From Bacillus sp. MRMR6 (GTDB lineage Bacteria > Bacillota > Bacilli > Bacillales > Cytobacillaceae), in contig NZ_MSLS01000001.1 in NCBI RefSeq assembly GCF_001940785.1, forward strand, positions 164,739 to 228,738: a DNA stretch of 64,000 nucleotides, written 5' to 3'. The position numbers and the translations under genes are program-made. Shown here in pieces: positions 26,394 through 34,815 of this stretch; position 1 is the stretch's first letter; each line of letters opens with the position of its first letter. A model generated the notes under the pieces. That model had not been told where the DNA came from, searched no databases, and saw only the letters and a list, made by a program, of their open reading frames with translations.

Positions 26394-27467
26394 CTGCGTT
26401 CTCTCATCAGAATTCTGGTCCTATCAGCAGTCTTTGTCACGATAGGGTTTTATGTTAATTTAAATGAAAAAGACAATAACGAGGTTCTTATTAAAGAGGA
26501 TCATACTTCTGAAAAGGATCAGGCGTTATATCAGAATCATGATAAGAGTAATAAAAGTAGCACCTCAACCGAAAAGCCCGAACAGGGATTAGGTTTATTA
26601 ATAGGGCAGGACATTTCCAGCCTAATCAGTGAATTAGGTGAACCACAGCGAATCGATGAATCATTATATGGTTACCAATGGTATATCTATAATATAGATT
26701 ATTCCCGCTATGTACAGGTTGGGGTAAAAGAAAATGAAGTCGTAACTGTTTATGCAATTGGCGAGGAATTGGATATTTCCCCATTTAAAATAGGTCAGCC
26801 AGTAGAGGAAATATATAATTCCCAGTATATTAGTACAAATTTAGATATTGAATTAAATGGAAATACCTATCGCTTTGAATTAGATGATATGGATTTCAAT
26901 ATTAGACCACTTGTACTTCTTGGAGATGTATTTGTTCAGCTCTATATTGATAAGTTTACGGGTAAGCTTTCAAGTGTCCGTTTTTTAAATAAGGAAATTT
27001 TAATTAAACAGCGGCCTTATGAATTAATTTATCGTGGAGAATTAATCGAACCTGAGGATCCTAATGAATTAGTTTGGCAAAAGATTGAAGAATCTGCTGC
27101 AAGAGAAATATTTGATATTACAAATGTACTGAGAATTAGACATAATTTGCAGCCGCTTCTATGGGATGAACAAACTGCAAGTGTTGCATTTGGTCATAGT
27201 AAGGATATGGCTGAGAATAATGATTTCTCCCATACGTCCAAGACGCATGGAGACTTATCAGACCGGTTAAAAGCTGCAGAAGTATTATATCAGTCTGCTG
27301 GTGAGAATATTGCTGCAAATTATACAGACGGTCCGGCAGCGGTTGAAGGCTGGCTAAATAGTAAAGGGCACCGTGAAGCTCTATTAAATAAGGAGTTTTC
27401 GCATCTTGGTGTGGGGGTTTATCAAAAACATTATACGCAAAATTTCATTCAGAAATTTGAAGAATAA
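26394..27467 (+). CDS. ylbC: CAP/SCP-domain exported protein YlbC, CTG start
   Basis: 357 residues: an N-terminal hydrophobic segment (RSLIRILVLSAVFVTIGFYV), a charged linker, a CAP-associated domain in the middle, and a C-terminal CAP domain. The CAP domain has FGHSKDMAENNDFSHTS, GENIAAN and KGHREALLNKEFSHLGVG. An in-frame TGA at 26385 limits the 5' end. The only initiator at good distance is the CTG at 26394, 7 nt after GAGGGTG; the first in-frame ATG (26769) would delete the export segment and most of the middle domain. Secreted or membrane-anchored; substrate unknown. Family and position (after ylbB) are clear. Confidence 0.82.
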   Translation: MRSLIRILVLSAVFVTIGFYVNLNEKDNNEVLIKEDHTSEKDQALYQNHDKSNKSSTSTEKPEQGLGLLIGQDISSLISELGEPQRIDESLYGYQWYIYNIDYSRYVQVGVKENEVVTVYAIGEELDISPFKIGQPVEEIYNSQYISTNLDIELNGNTYRFELDDMDFNIRPLVLLGDVFVQLYIDKFTGKLSSVRFLNKEILIKQRPYELIYRGELIEPEDPNELVWQKIEESAAREIFDITNVLRIRHNLQPLLWDEQTASVAFGHSKDMAENNDFSHTSKTHGDLSDRLKAAEVLYQSAGENIAANYTDGPAAVEGWLNSKGHREALLNKEFSHLGVGVYQKHYTQNFIQKFEE

Positions 27468-27469
27468 AT

Positions 27470-27502
27470 AGAAAAGGTGACAGTTATCACCTTTTTCTAT
27501 TT
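27470..27502 (+). terminator. ylbC terminator
   Basis: AAAAGGTGA stem, CAGTTA loop, TCACCTTTT stem, then TCTATTT. Confidence 0.82.
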
Positions 27503-27511
27503 AGTTCTTGA

Positions 27512-27877
27512 TTACTCATTTGAATTTATATTTTCGTAATGACTAATTAAGAAATAACTCCCTTGCCAGCTGCCGTACAGGTGAATAGAGTCTCCTTTAA
27601 CAAAGACATCAGGTTTTGTTTCCTTTTTTAGAGGAGAAATTTTTTTAGCCTTTATTAGCTGTGTATCCGTTTGGATCTTTAATTCCTGTATAAACAGATA
27701 GCGATGGTAATAAAAGCGTTGTTTTTCCGAATTAATATTCTTAATTTGGCCTGATATCATTGCCTCTGCATTCACTTCACCAGCTGCAAGCCACTTCGCA
27801 TCATGTTCCTTCATTTCTTTTCTAGTTACCCAGAAGAAATATAAGCAGATAATTGGTACTACAATGGCAGTAACGAT
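27512..27877 (-). CDS. Single-TM small protein of unknown function, start codon unclear
   Basis: From the ATG at 27814 the frame gives a 100-residue soluble protein ending SYFLISHYENINSNE. In frame upstream, without a stop until a TGA at 27884-27886, lies IVTAIVVPIICLYFFWVTRK, a textbook membrane anchor with a basic flank. That argues for initiation near 27877 at ATC or ATT, 11 nt or more after AAGGGG, giving about 121 residues. An ATG-only start would lose the anchor. It follows the thioesterase gene closely (about 20 nt), so they may be cotranscribed. I do not recognise the family. Confidence 0.55.
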   Translation of the reverse strand: MVTAIVVPIICLYFFWVTRKEMKEHDAKWLAAGEVNAEAMISGQIKNINSEKQRFYYHRYLFIQELKIQTDTQLIKAKKISPLKKETKPDVFVKGDSIHLYGSWQGSYFLISHYENINSNE

Positions 27878-27898
27878 TTTTGTTCAGACCCCTTATCT

Positions 27899-28387
27899 CT
27901 ATTTTTGGATGATAAAAAAAGTACCAGTTGCATAGGCAATTTTCTTCCCATCATTTCGGTAGATTTCTCCCATTACCACAATAGTCTTACTGCCCTGGTG
28001 AATGATTTCTGCTTTACAGGAGAGCCCCTCACCTATACCAGGGGCGATGTAATGTATATTTAGTTGGTTTGTTACTGCTCCGTACCCTTCCGGCAGAATT
28101 GCATTCGCGATGGTACCCATTGTGGTATCGAGAATAGTGGCTGTAAACCCTCCATGAACGATATTTAAATTGTTATTTAGCAGTTCATTAAGAGGAACGG
28201 TGATTTCACATATTTTCCTTTCTATATCAACTTTTCTCTCCATATGCAGCAAGCTATCAATATATTGTCCAGCCCCTTTTGATATCTTTTTTTGCATTCC
28301 TTCTAATAGATGTTTAAGGGCACTTAAATCCTCTTCAGACCCCATATCAATACATTTTTCTAATAATTGTTGTAAGTGCTGCTTCAT
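27899..28387 (-). CDS. PaaI-type hotdog-fold thioesterase
   Basis: 162 residues. A helical N-terminal extension (about 60 residues) precedes a hotdog domain with LLNNNLNIVHGGFTATILDTTMGT, the PaaI/YdiI-type HGG motif with a catalytic acidic residue in the following helix, then NQLNIHYIAPG. Such enzymes hydrolyse acyl-CoA thioesters; the specific acyl group is unknown. GAGG is 9 nt upstream of the ATG. It lies where B. subtilis has ylbC next to ylbD, so it is an extra gene relative to that genome. Divergent from ylbD. Confidence 0.85.
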   Translation of the reverse strand: MKQHLQQLLEKCIDMGSEEDLSALKHLLEGMQKKISKGAGQYIDSLLHMERKVDIERKICEITVPLNELLNNNLNIVHGGFTATILDTTMGTIANAILPEGYGAVTNQLNIHYIAPGIGEGLSCKAEIIHQGSKTIVVMGEIYRNDGKKIAYATGTFFIIQK

Positions 28388-28527
28388 CGTAAATTACCTC
28401 TTTCATTTCATATCTGTAGTCATCTTATCATTTAAAACCTAATTTTTACAGTAGGAGGATTTTCACATATTTCTTTTTATAACATATTGTAATATAGGCG
28501 GTTTATATGGGTAGGAGTGAAAGGAAA

Positions 28528-28932
28528 ATGTCAAAAAAAAATTTACATCCTTCCGTTATTAAGTTTAAGGAATTTGTAAGAAATAACCCGAGTTTGATTA
28601 AAGAAGTTAGAAGTGGAAAGGCTACTTGGCAGGAGTTATTTGAGGATTATTATTTACTTGGCGAAGAGGATTCAAGGTGGGAATCAATAGGTAAGACAGA
28701 GACGTCTAATGTGAAAGAGGAAACGGAAGCTAAAGGTGACTGGATGAGCACAATAATGGGAACTTTGCAAAACATGGATCCTAATCAAATCCAGCACTAT
28801 ATAGGTAATTTAAGTCAAGCTTTAGGTGCAATTCAAGGGGTTATTTCACAGTTTCAAGGAAGTAATAACCCAACTGGTCAAGTAAAGCCGCAAATGGAAC
28901 ATAGGCACCCTTTTTTATTTCGTAAAGACTAA
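28528..28932 (+). CDS. ylbD: YlbD-like putative spore coat protein
   Basis: 134 residues. The N-terminal block HPSVIKFKEFVRNNPSLIKEVRSG and the later TWQELFEDYYLLGEED match the YlbD family, whose B. subtilis member is annotated as a coat protein. The C-terminal half is Gln/Asn-rich. The frame opens at 28507, but the ATG at 28528 (MSKKNLHPSV) follows AGGAGTGAAAGG and fits the family N-terminus. It is followed by ylbE 17 nt later, a two-gene operon. Confidence 0.85.
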   Translation: MSKKNLHPSVIKFKEFVRNNPSLIKEVRSGKATWQELFEDYYLLGEEDSRWESIGKTETSNVKEETEAKGDWMSTIMGTLQNMDPNQIQHYIGNLSQALGAIQGVISQFQGSNNPTGQVKPQMEHRHPFLFRKD

Positions 28933-28949
28933 CAGAAGGGAACGTACTT

Positions 28950-29195
28950 ATGAGAAAAGATGTATTAGATTATTTAAACCGTCAAACAGAACTAAAGAAG
29001 TTTATTCGTGAACAGCCTATATGGTATCGAAAGCTCTCGAGGAATCCTTATGATTTGCAGAAGCTTGAAATAGAATCACTCCATTACTACAAAAAGACAA
29101 TTCCACATCAGATAGAAAAATTTTCAAATAATGTACAGATGGCTTCAATGATGTTTTATATGTTTCAGTCAATGAAAGAACAGAATAAAGAATGA
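28950..29195 (+). CDS. ylbE: YlbE-like small protein
   Basis: 81 residues, helical and basic, with EQPIWYRKLSRNP and the tail MASMMFYMFQSMKEQ typical of the YlbE family. It has a good ribosome-binding site (AGAAGGGA) and sits directly after ylbD, so sporulation-linked expression is plausible. Function unknown. Confidence 0.85.
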   Translation: MRKDVLDYLNRQTELKKFIREQPIWYRKLSRNPYDLQKLEIESLHYYKKTIPHQIEKFSNNVQMASMMFYMFQSMKEQNKE

Positions 29196-29226
29196 TCACA
29201 TATCAAATGATTGTGATCTTTTTTTA
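29192..29226 (+). terminator. ylbD-ylbE terminator
   Basis: GATCACA stem, TATCAAATGAT loop, TGTGATC stem, then TTTTTTT. Confidence 0.75.
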
Positions 29227-29292
29227 TTTGGTGAACGGAGTAAAAAAATAAGGGAAGGTGAACAATATAAGAATACGAAGGAGTGAAAAACA

Positions 29293-29679
29293 ATGGTGAG
29301 ATTACTTAAAGTGTTCATACTAACTATTTTTGTTATTGGGGCGATCGCAGAAATCCACTTGCCGGTGTTAAACGATAGTTCAAATGTGTACGCTGAGGAG
29401 CAGCCTTCGTTTTTTGTACAATATGAAACAAAGAATAAGGACCTGTTGGTTCAATGTATCTTAACTGGAATTAGCTTTAGAGAAACGAATTCTGGGAAAA
29501 AGACTGGCAAGTTAATTGTTTCAGTGGATGGGAAAAAGGTTCAGGAGGTAACTGCAGCAGCATTTATTGTAAAAGATCTCCCAGTAGGAGAACATAAAGT
29601 GAAACTTGATGTAGTAGATTTAAATCATAAACCATTTGGTCTAACTAAGGAATTCATGGTAAATATACCTAAAGATTAG
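29293..29679 (+). CDS. Small secreted protein of unknown function
   Basis: 128 residues with a Sec-type signal: basic MVRLLK, a hydrophobic core VFILTIFVIGAIAEI and a likely signal-peptidase site VYA/EE near residue 34. The mature part is strand-rich (GKLIVSVDGKKVQEV, KDLPVGEHKVKLDVVDLN), like a small Ig-like or carboxypeptidase-regulatory-type beta sandwich. AAGGAGTG precedes the ATG. It interrupts the B. subtilis order ylbE-ylbF. I do not recognise a family. Confidence 0.78.
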   Translation: MVRLLKVFILTIFVIGAIAEIHLPVLNDSSNVYAEEQPSFFVQYETKNKDLLVQCILTGISFRETNSGKKTGKLIVSVDGKKVQEVTAAAFIVKDLPVGEHKVKLDVVDLNHKPFGLTKEFMVNIPKD

Positions 29680-29735
29680 ATTATTTCACTTTTGTTACTC
29701 ATTCATGATAAAATGTGTATGGAGGTGGGCGATCA

Positions 29736-30179
29736 GTGCTTGCTACATTAGAAAGAATTGAACTATTAGAAAATGCCGAACTGTTGGCTAAGATGGTTTT
29801 AGAATCTGATATTGCTGAACAATATCGAATTTCCCTATATAAGCTCCAAAATAGTAAGGATACACAGGAAAAAATTCGTCAGTTTGTTGAAATGAAGGAA
29901 TTATATGAAGAGGTTCAGCGCTTTGGTAAATATCATCCTGATTATAAAAGGGTGATGATGCAAATTCGCGAGTACAAAAGGGCCATGGATTTAGACACGT
30001 TGGTGGCGGATTTTAAATTAGCGGAAAATGACCTCCAAGCCTTGCTGGATGAAATTAGTCTGCTTGTCGGCGGCGCTGTATCACCGCATATTAAGGTACC
30101 TACCGGGAATCCATTTTTCCAGTCTGGTTCTCACAGCAGTGGATGCGGCGGTGGAGGAAGTTGTAGTTGTTCCGCGTGA
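29736..30179 (+). CDS. ricF: RicF (YlbF), subunit of the Ric/Y complex
   Basis: 147 residues, helical, with the Com_YlbF block EKIRQFVEMKELYEEVQRFGKYHPDY and a cysteine-rich tail CGGGGSCSCSA. In B. subtilis RicF joins RicA (YmcA) and RicT (YaaT) in an Fe-S-containing complex that steers RNase Y mRNA processing and affects competence, biofilm and sporulation. The tail cysteines are cluster ligands in the family. The GTG at 29736 has GGAGGTG 8-9 nt upstream; the in-frame ATG at 29715 lies before that site. Confidence 0.93.
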   Translation: MLATLERIELLENAELLAKMVLESDIAEQYRISLYKLQNSKDTQEKIRQFVEMKELYEEVQRFGKYHPDYKRVMMQIREYKRAMDLDTLVADFKLAENDLQALLDEISLLVGGAVSPHIKVPTGNPFFQSGSHSSGCGGGGSCSCSA

Positions 30180-30182
30180 AAA

Positions 30183-30212
30183 TTCGGCTCTTAAAGCCGT
30201 TTTTTTTTATTT
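30183..30212 (+). terminator. ricF terminator
   Basis: CGGCT stem, CTTAA loop, AGCCG stem, then nine T. Confidence 0.8.
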
Positions 30213-30354
30213 TCTTAACCGCGTACAATCTTTACAAAGATTACTTCAGCCTGTTTTTAGTATAATTGTCAAGAGAGTGAAGTTTAAATTGAAATGTATC
30301 GTTTTTATATGCTAGACTTAGTTAAATGATGGTTTTATTGAAGGGGAAAAAAGT

Positions 30355-30630
30355 ATGTTTGTTCAAAGACAAGGATTGGTAGTTTGGCTTTATTCGTTAA
30401 AACAAGCAAAAATGCTAAGACGATTTGGCAATGTTCATTATGTTTCAAAGAAATTAAAGTATGTTGTTTTATATTGTAATCAGGAAGATTTGGATGGGAT
30501 TGTTGAAAAATTAAACACCTTTTCATTTGTTAAGAAAGTGGAACCTTCGTATAAACCTTTCTTAAAAATGGAATTTGAAAATGCAGCACCCGATAAAGCA
30601 AAAGAATACGATTACAAAATGGGCATATAA
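30355..30630 (+). CDS. ylbG: UPF0298 (DUF2129) protein YlbG
   Basis: 91 residues, opening [21 protein letters not shown] and carrying [19 protein letters not shown], the UPF0298 signature. Members are small, cytoplasmic and of unknown function. AAGGGG precedes the ATG. It follows ricF as in B. subtilis. Confidence 0.9.
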   Translation: MFVQRQGLVVWLYSLKQAKMLRRFGNVHYVSKKLKYVVLYCNQEDLDGIVEKLNTFSFVKKVEPSYKPFLKMEFENAAPDKAKEYDYKMGI

Positions 30631-30668
30631 ACGAAAAACTCAAAACGATTGGCACTTTGAGCATTTCA

Positions 30669-30702
30669 GAAAAAGGTGGGGAAATAACCTCACCTTTTTC
30701 TT
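30669..30702. terminator. Bidirectional terminator between ylbG and the DUF7147 gene
   Basis: AAAAAGGTGGGG and CCTCACCTTTTT pair around AAATAA with one G-T. Confidence 0.8.
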
Positions 30703-31090
30703 ATTGCAGAGGTTTTATATAATGATTTAGCCTTAAAATACCGATTAAGTGCTGGTAGTATAAGTCCTTCTCGTGAAAGATGCTTGAAGGCTTTACACTT
30801 AGCTCAATAATTAGTTTGTCTAGTTCCTCCGCCAGTCTTGAGAAAAGCTCATATCTTTTATTCGGAATAAATTTTGGATTAGGAATACCTTCACGACATA
30901 TATAGAGTGCTTGGAATTTCCCTGGATCAGTTGGTTGTAATATAACAACCAAAGAAGTTACTTGCTTATCGTTAACTTCCGTATGTAATGCCATCAGGTG
31001 CAATAGGCGGTGTTGATTTGCTTTGGCAAGTTCGAGAAGTTCATATAAGTCTGAATAACCTTCTCCTAGTTCAATAAAGCGCTGTATCAA
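30701..31090 (-). CDS. DUF7147-type small protein
   Basis: 129 residues, MIQRFIELGEGYSDLYELLELAK, soluble with alternating helices and strands (VTSLVVILQPTDPGKFQALYICREG). I think this is the family now called DUF7147, found between ylbG and rsmD in several Bacillaceae and sometimes misnamed methylthioribose kinase; it has no kinase motif. AAAGGAGAG precedes the ATG. Confidence in the gene is good, in the family name moderate. Confidence 0.75.
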   Translation of the reverse strand: MIQRFIELGEGYSDLYELLELAKANQHRLLHLMALHTEVNDKQVTSLVVILQPTDPGKFQALYICREGIPNPKFIPNKRYELFSRLAEELDKLIIELSVKPSSIFHEKDLYYQHLIGILRLNHYIKPLQ

Positions 31091-31160
31091 AAGAAACTCT
31101 CCTTTTCATAACGATTTCAACATTACTTTACCATATATCAATCATTCTTGCTAAGAAAAG

Positions 31161-31345
31161 AAAAAAACCCTGCAGATACGCTCTGCAGGGTCCTTCTACA
31201 TCCTTATAAAGGATAGAAGGCAAAGGGAGAGGAGAAACCGGAGGAAGAACTTATGGGGAAACGTAAGTCTTCTCCGCGGTTGGCAACAACATCCTCGAAT
31301 TGATGTTGTTAGTAATATTATCCCCATAAGGAGGAACCTTATACG
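31161..31345 (-). ncRNA. csfG: CsfG-like sporulation small RNA
   Basis: On the minus strand this region ends in a strong terminator (CCCTGCAGA/TCTGCAGGG around GCGTA, then TTTTTTT). It has a long pyrimidine-only-like central tract (31216-31250) with repeated CCTCC/CTCCTC cores, plus a 10-bp stem joining 31321-31330 to 31250-31259 that encloses a hairpin at 31284-31310. CsfG of B. subtilis is a forespore RNA of about 200 nt controlled by SigF and SigG. It lies between ylbG and ylbH and is known for a conserved pyrimidine-rich centre. Position, size and tract agree. I could not define its promoter. Confidence 0.75.
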
Positions 31346-31457
31346 TAGTTAAATTATTTTTTCAGCGTAATATTTGTTGAAGGTAAATTTGGCTAGGTGC
31401 TGTCAATTATGATAGGATGAAGGAAATATATATTAGGAAAAATGCGGTGATGATTAA

Positions 31458-32018
31458 TTGAGAGTGGTTTCAGGAGTTTGTAAAGGCAGGCCATTAAAAG
31501 CTGTTCCAGGTAATACAACTAGACCCACAACGGATAAAGTAAAAGAAGCTTTGTTCAATATTTTAGGGCCATATTTTGACGGAGGTATGGGATTGGACTT
31601 ATTTGCTGGAAGTGGCGGTCTTGGACTCGAGGCGCTTAGCAGAGGTCTTGAAAAGGTTATTTTTATTGACCGTGATCAAAAAGCAATCCAAACGATTCAC
31701 GAAAATATAAAAATGTGCCGGATGGAAGAGCAAGCAGAAGTTTATCGCAATGATGCTGACCGTGCATTAAAAGCATTGTTGAAAAGAGAGATCGACTTTG
31801 ATTACATATTTTTAGATCCACCCTATAAAAAACAGCAGCTAATTAGCTTAATGCAAAAAATCGGTGAACAAAATCAATTAAAACAGGCTGGAAGGATTGT
31901 CTGTGAGCATAGTTTTGATGTAGAATTACCACTAACAGTAGGGAAATTTACACAAATTAAGCATGAAAAATACGGCATTATTGCGATAACCATTTATTCA
32001 TATAAAGGTGAAGAGTAA
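31458..32018 (+). CDS. rsmD: 16S rRNA (guanine966-N2)-methyltransferase RsmD
   Basis: 186 residues with an N-terminal RVVSGVCKGRPLKAVPG, the target-recognition TRPTTDKVKEALFNIL, SAM-binding DLFAGSGGLGLEALSRG and catalytic LDPPYKK, the complete RsmD set. It methylates G966 of 16S rRNA in the 30S subunit. The start is TTG with GGTGAT 6 nt upstream; no better start exists and the family N-terminus (MRVV/I) fits. It forms a pair with coaD, 12 nt apart. Confidence 0.93.
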   Translation: MRVVSGVCKGRPLKAVPGNTTRPTTDKVKEALFNILGPYFDGGMGLDLFAGSGGLGLEALSRGLEKVIFIDRDQKAIQTIHENIKMCRMEEQAEVYRNDADRALKALLKREIDFDYIFLDPPYKKQQLISLMQKIGEQNQLKQAGRIVCEHSFDVELPLTVGKFTQIKHEKYGIIAITIYSYKGEE

Positions 32019-32030
32019 GGGGGAGTTTAA

Positions 32031-32513
<483 letters not shown>

Positions 32514-32550
32514 AATTAAAAAGCCTTGGAGATCCAAAGGCTTTTTTAGT
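32514..32550. terminator. Bidirectional terminator between coaD and ylbJ
   Basis: AAAAAGCCTTGGA stem and TCCAAAGGCTTTTTT stem with a small GA bulge region; it overlaps the ylbJ stop. Confidence 0.8.
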
Positions 32551-33772
32551 GAACACTTTTTCTCATTCTAAAGTAGAGGAGCATCACGTAAATTGCTAGA
32601 GAAAAGATTGTAATGAGTGGGCCTGCTTCGATTAATTTATGATAATAGCCATGAAGCCATGTCCCTTCCTCAAAAAAACTAACTGGAATGGCATTAGATG
32701 GCTGGTCATCACCATAAAAACGAACATAGATAGGCTTCCATAATAGTAACGCAAAAAGGCTTGCAAACAAACCATGAATGATTCTGGCTATGAAAAATGG
32801 CTGAAAGCGGATATCTGTTTGTGCTAATATACTGGCAACCTGAGCCTGAACACTAAAACCGCTGAAGGCTAAAATAAAACTAGTTAACATTGCTTGCTGT
32901 AACAAGGTCGCCTCTTGAATCTGGCTTGTTAACTGGCTCCCAAGTGTAATCTCAAAAAGTCCTGAGATAAAGGGGATACTTAACATCTCAGGAAATGATA
33001 ATGATTTGAGTACCAAGTCAAATCCTTTCGCAAGGACTGCCGTGATATGTAAGTGGTAGAGAAGCTTATTAATAACAGAAAAAAGAATGATGAAACCGCC
33101 GACCATTAACAGTGTCTGAATAGATGAGCTAACAGCGTCACCTAGAAGTTTTCCAAGAGGGCGCTTGTCCTTTAATCTAGTTTGATGCAAGGCTGAAAGG
33201 GCAACTCTAAGCTTAAATTGACTTTTGGTGGTTACTTTCTCTTTCTCCCCAGGACTCTCATTTCCATGAAATCTCATGATTAAACCGACACATATATTGC
33301 CTAAATAGTGGGATAAGGCAAGTAAAACACCTAAATGCGGGTTATAGAAGAAGCCTACCGAAACGGCACCGAAGATAAATAAAGGGTTTGAGGAATTGGT
33401 GAAAGAAACTAGTCTTTCTGCTTCTATACGGGATAGCTGGCCTTCTTGACGCAGTCTTGCTGTGAATTTTGCCCCTGCAGGGAAACCGGATGCCATCCCC
33501 ATTGCCCATACAAAACCGCCAACACCAGGTACTTTAAAAAGCGGTCTCATTAATGGTTCTAACATTACTCCAATAAATTTAACGACACCAAAGCCAATTA
33601 GCATTTCAGAAACAATGAAAAAGGGAAGCAGAGAAGGAAAAACGACTTCCCACCACATATTAAGTCCGCGGATGGAGGCTTCCAAAGACTCCTGTGGATA
33701 AGAAATTAACGATGCTGCCAAAATGATGGCCGATACCGATAGAAAAATTGTTTTTATCTTTGAACGTAACAA
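32546..33772 (-). CDS. ylbJ: Sporulation integral membrane protein YlbJ
   Basis: 408 residues, the B. subtilis length, with about eight membrane helices and two nucleoside-transporter Gate-like domains: WWEVVFPSLLPFFIVSEMLIGFG, then MGMASGFPAGAKFTA and later SLSFPEMLSIPFISGLFEITLG. YlbJ is needed for heat-resistant spores in B. subtilis; transport substrate unknown. The frame opens at 33829, but the TTG at 33772 follows GGAGGAGGAG by 6 nt and gives the family N-terminus. Confidence 0.9.
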   Translation of the reverse strand: MLRSKIKTIFLSVSAIILAASLISYPQESLEASIRGLNMWWEVVFPSLLPFFIVSEMLIGFGVVKFIGVMLEPLMRPLFKVPGVGGFVWAMGMASGFPAGAKFTARLRQEGQLSRIEAERLVSFTNSSNPLFIFGAVSVGFFYNPHLGVLLALSHYLGNICVGLIMRFHGNESPGEKEKVTTKSQFKLRVALSALHQTRLKDKRPLGKLLGDAVSSSIQTLLMVGGFIILFSVINKLLYHLHITAVLAKGFDLVLKSLSFPEMLSIPFISGLFEITLGSQLTSQIQEATLLQQAMLTSFILAFSGFSVQAQVASILAQTDIRFQPFFIARIIHGLFASLFALLLWKPIYVRFYGDDQPSNAIPVSFFEEGTWLHGYYHKLIEAGPLITIFSLAIYVMLLYFRMRKSVH

Positions 33773-34029
33773 TGAAGGCTCCTCCTCCCAAGAGGTTGTA
33801 CAGAATAGGTGCCAATATGCTTGCTGCACCTATTCATTGTGCAATCTGGAAAATGAATGATAAAATAATAATATTTATTAATGTGATTCGTTACACCTTG
33901 TCCCTGTCACCATATAAAATAAATATACTCATAGAAAGTTAAATTAGACCATAAGATTGAACGAGATTTTGTATATATAAAGATTGTCCTACCGAGGGCT
34001 TAATGTACTGTAAAAAAGGAGTGAGGGAG

Positions 34030-34815
34030 ATGGATCAACCTAAGATCGGGCTGGTGCTGGGTTCTGGGGGAGCACGGGGGTTTGCCCATTTAGGGGTAAT
34101 AAAGGTACTTAAGGAAGCGGGGATCCCCATTCATCTAATCGCTGGCAGCAGTATGGGTGCTCTAGTAGGCAGTTTTTATGGAGCAGGTATCGAAATTGAC
34201 CACTTATATAAATTATCTACTGCCTTTAAGCGTAAATACTTTTTGGACTTTACAGTTCCAAAGATGGGGTTTATCGCCGGGAAGCGTGTAAAAGAGTTTA
34301 TAAAAGTTTTCACTCATGGTAAAAACATTGAAGAGTTGGATCTCCCTGTTGGAATAGTAGCAACTGATTTATTGACGGGAGAAAAGGTCGTTTTTACACA
34401 AGGTCCTGTAGCGGAAGCAGTGAGAGCAAGTATATCCATTCCAGGCATATTTGTTCCTGAAAAATACAACGGCAGGATTTTAATTGATGGCGGTGTTTCG
34501 GACCGTGTTCCTGTATCCGTAGCGAAGGAGATGGGTGCTGATTTTATTATTGCAGTAGATGTATCTGGAGTAGAGCGAAATGCTGAGATGACTTCCATTT
34601 ATGATGTGATTATGCAAAGCATAGACATTATGCAAAAAGAAATCATCAATAATCGGGCAATTGCTTCGGACATCATGATTCGACCTCCTGTAGAAACATA
34701 TAGCTCTCGAGCTTTTACAAATATAGAGGAAATTATTAAACTTGGTGAAGAAGAAACATATAAACACCTTGAAGAGATAAAAAGCTCAATTGAGAGTTGG
34801 AAGGGGTTACAGTAA
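34030..34815 (+). CDS. ylbK: Patatin-like phospholipase family protein YlbK
   Basis: 261 residues of the bacterial patatin/RssA group. Oxyanion loop GSGGARGFAHLG near residue 12, nucleophile motif GSSMGA (GxSxG) near residue 43, and the dyad Asp in DGGVSDRVP near residue 156. It probably acts as a lipid acyl hydrolase at the membrane surface; substrate unknown. AAGGAGTGAGGGAG precedes the ATG at 34030, preferred over 34003. It overlaps ylbL by one base. Confidence 0.9.
   Translation: MDQPKIGLVLGSGGARGFAHLGVIKVLKEAGIPIHLIAGSSMGALVGSFYGAGIEIDHLYKLSTAFKRKYFLDFTVPKMGFIAGKRVKEFIKVFTHGKNIEELDLPVGIVATDLLTGEKVVFTQGPVAEAVRASISIPGIFVPEKYNGRILIDGGVSDRVPVSVAKEMGADFIIAVDVSGVERNAEMTSIYDVIMQSIDIMQKEIINNRAIASDIMIRPPVETYSSRAFTNIEEIIKLGEEETYKHLEEIKSSIESWKGLQ

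Noticed and set aside
31161..31345. T-box or other riboswitch for rsmD in the plus direction
   Set aside because: The terminator and conserved pyrimidine tract make sense only on the minus strand, and no T-box sequence is present.
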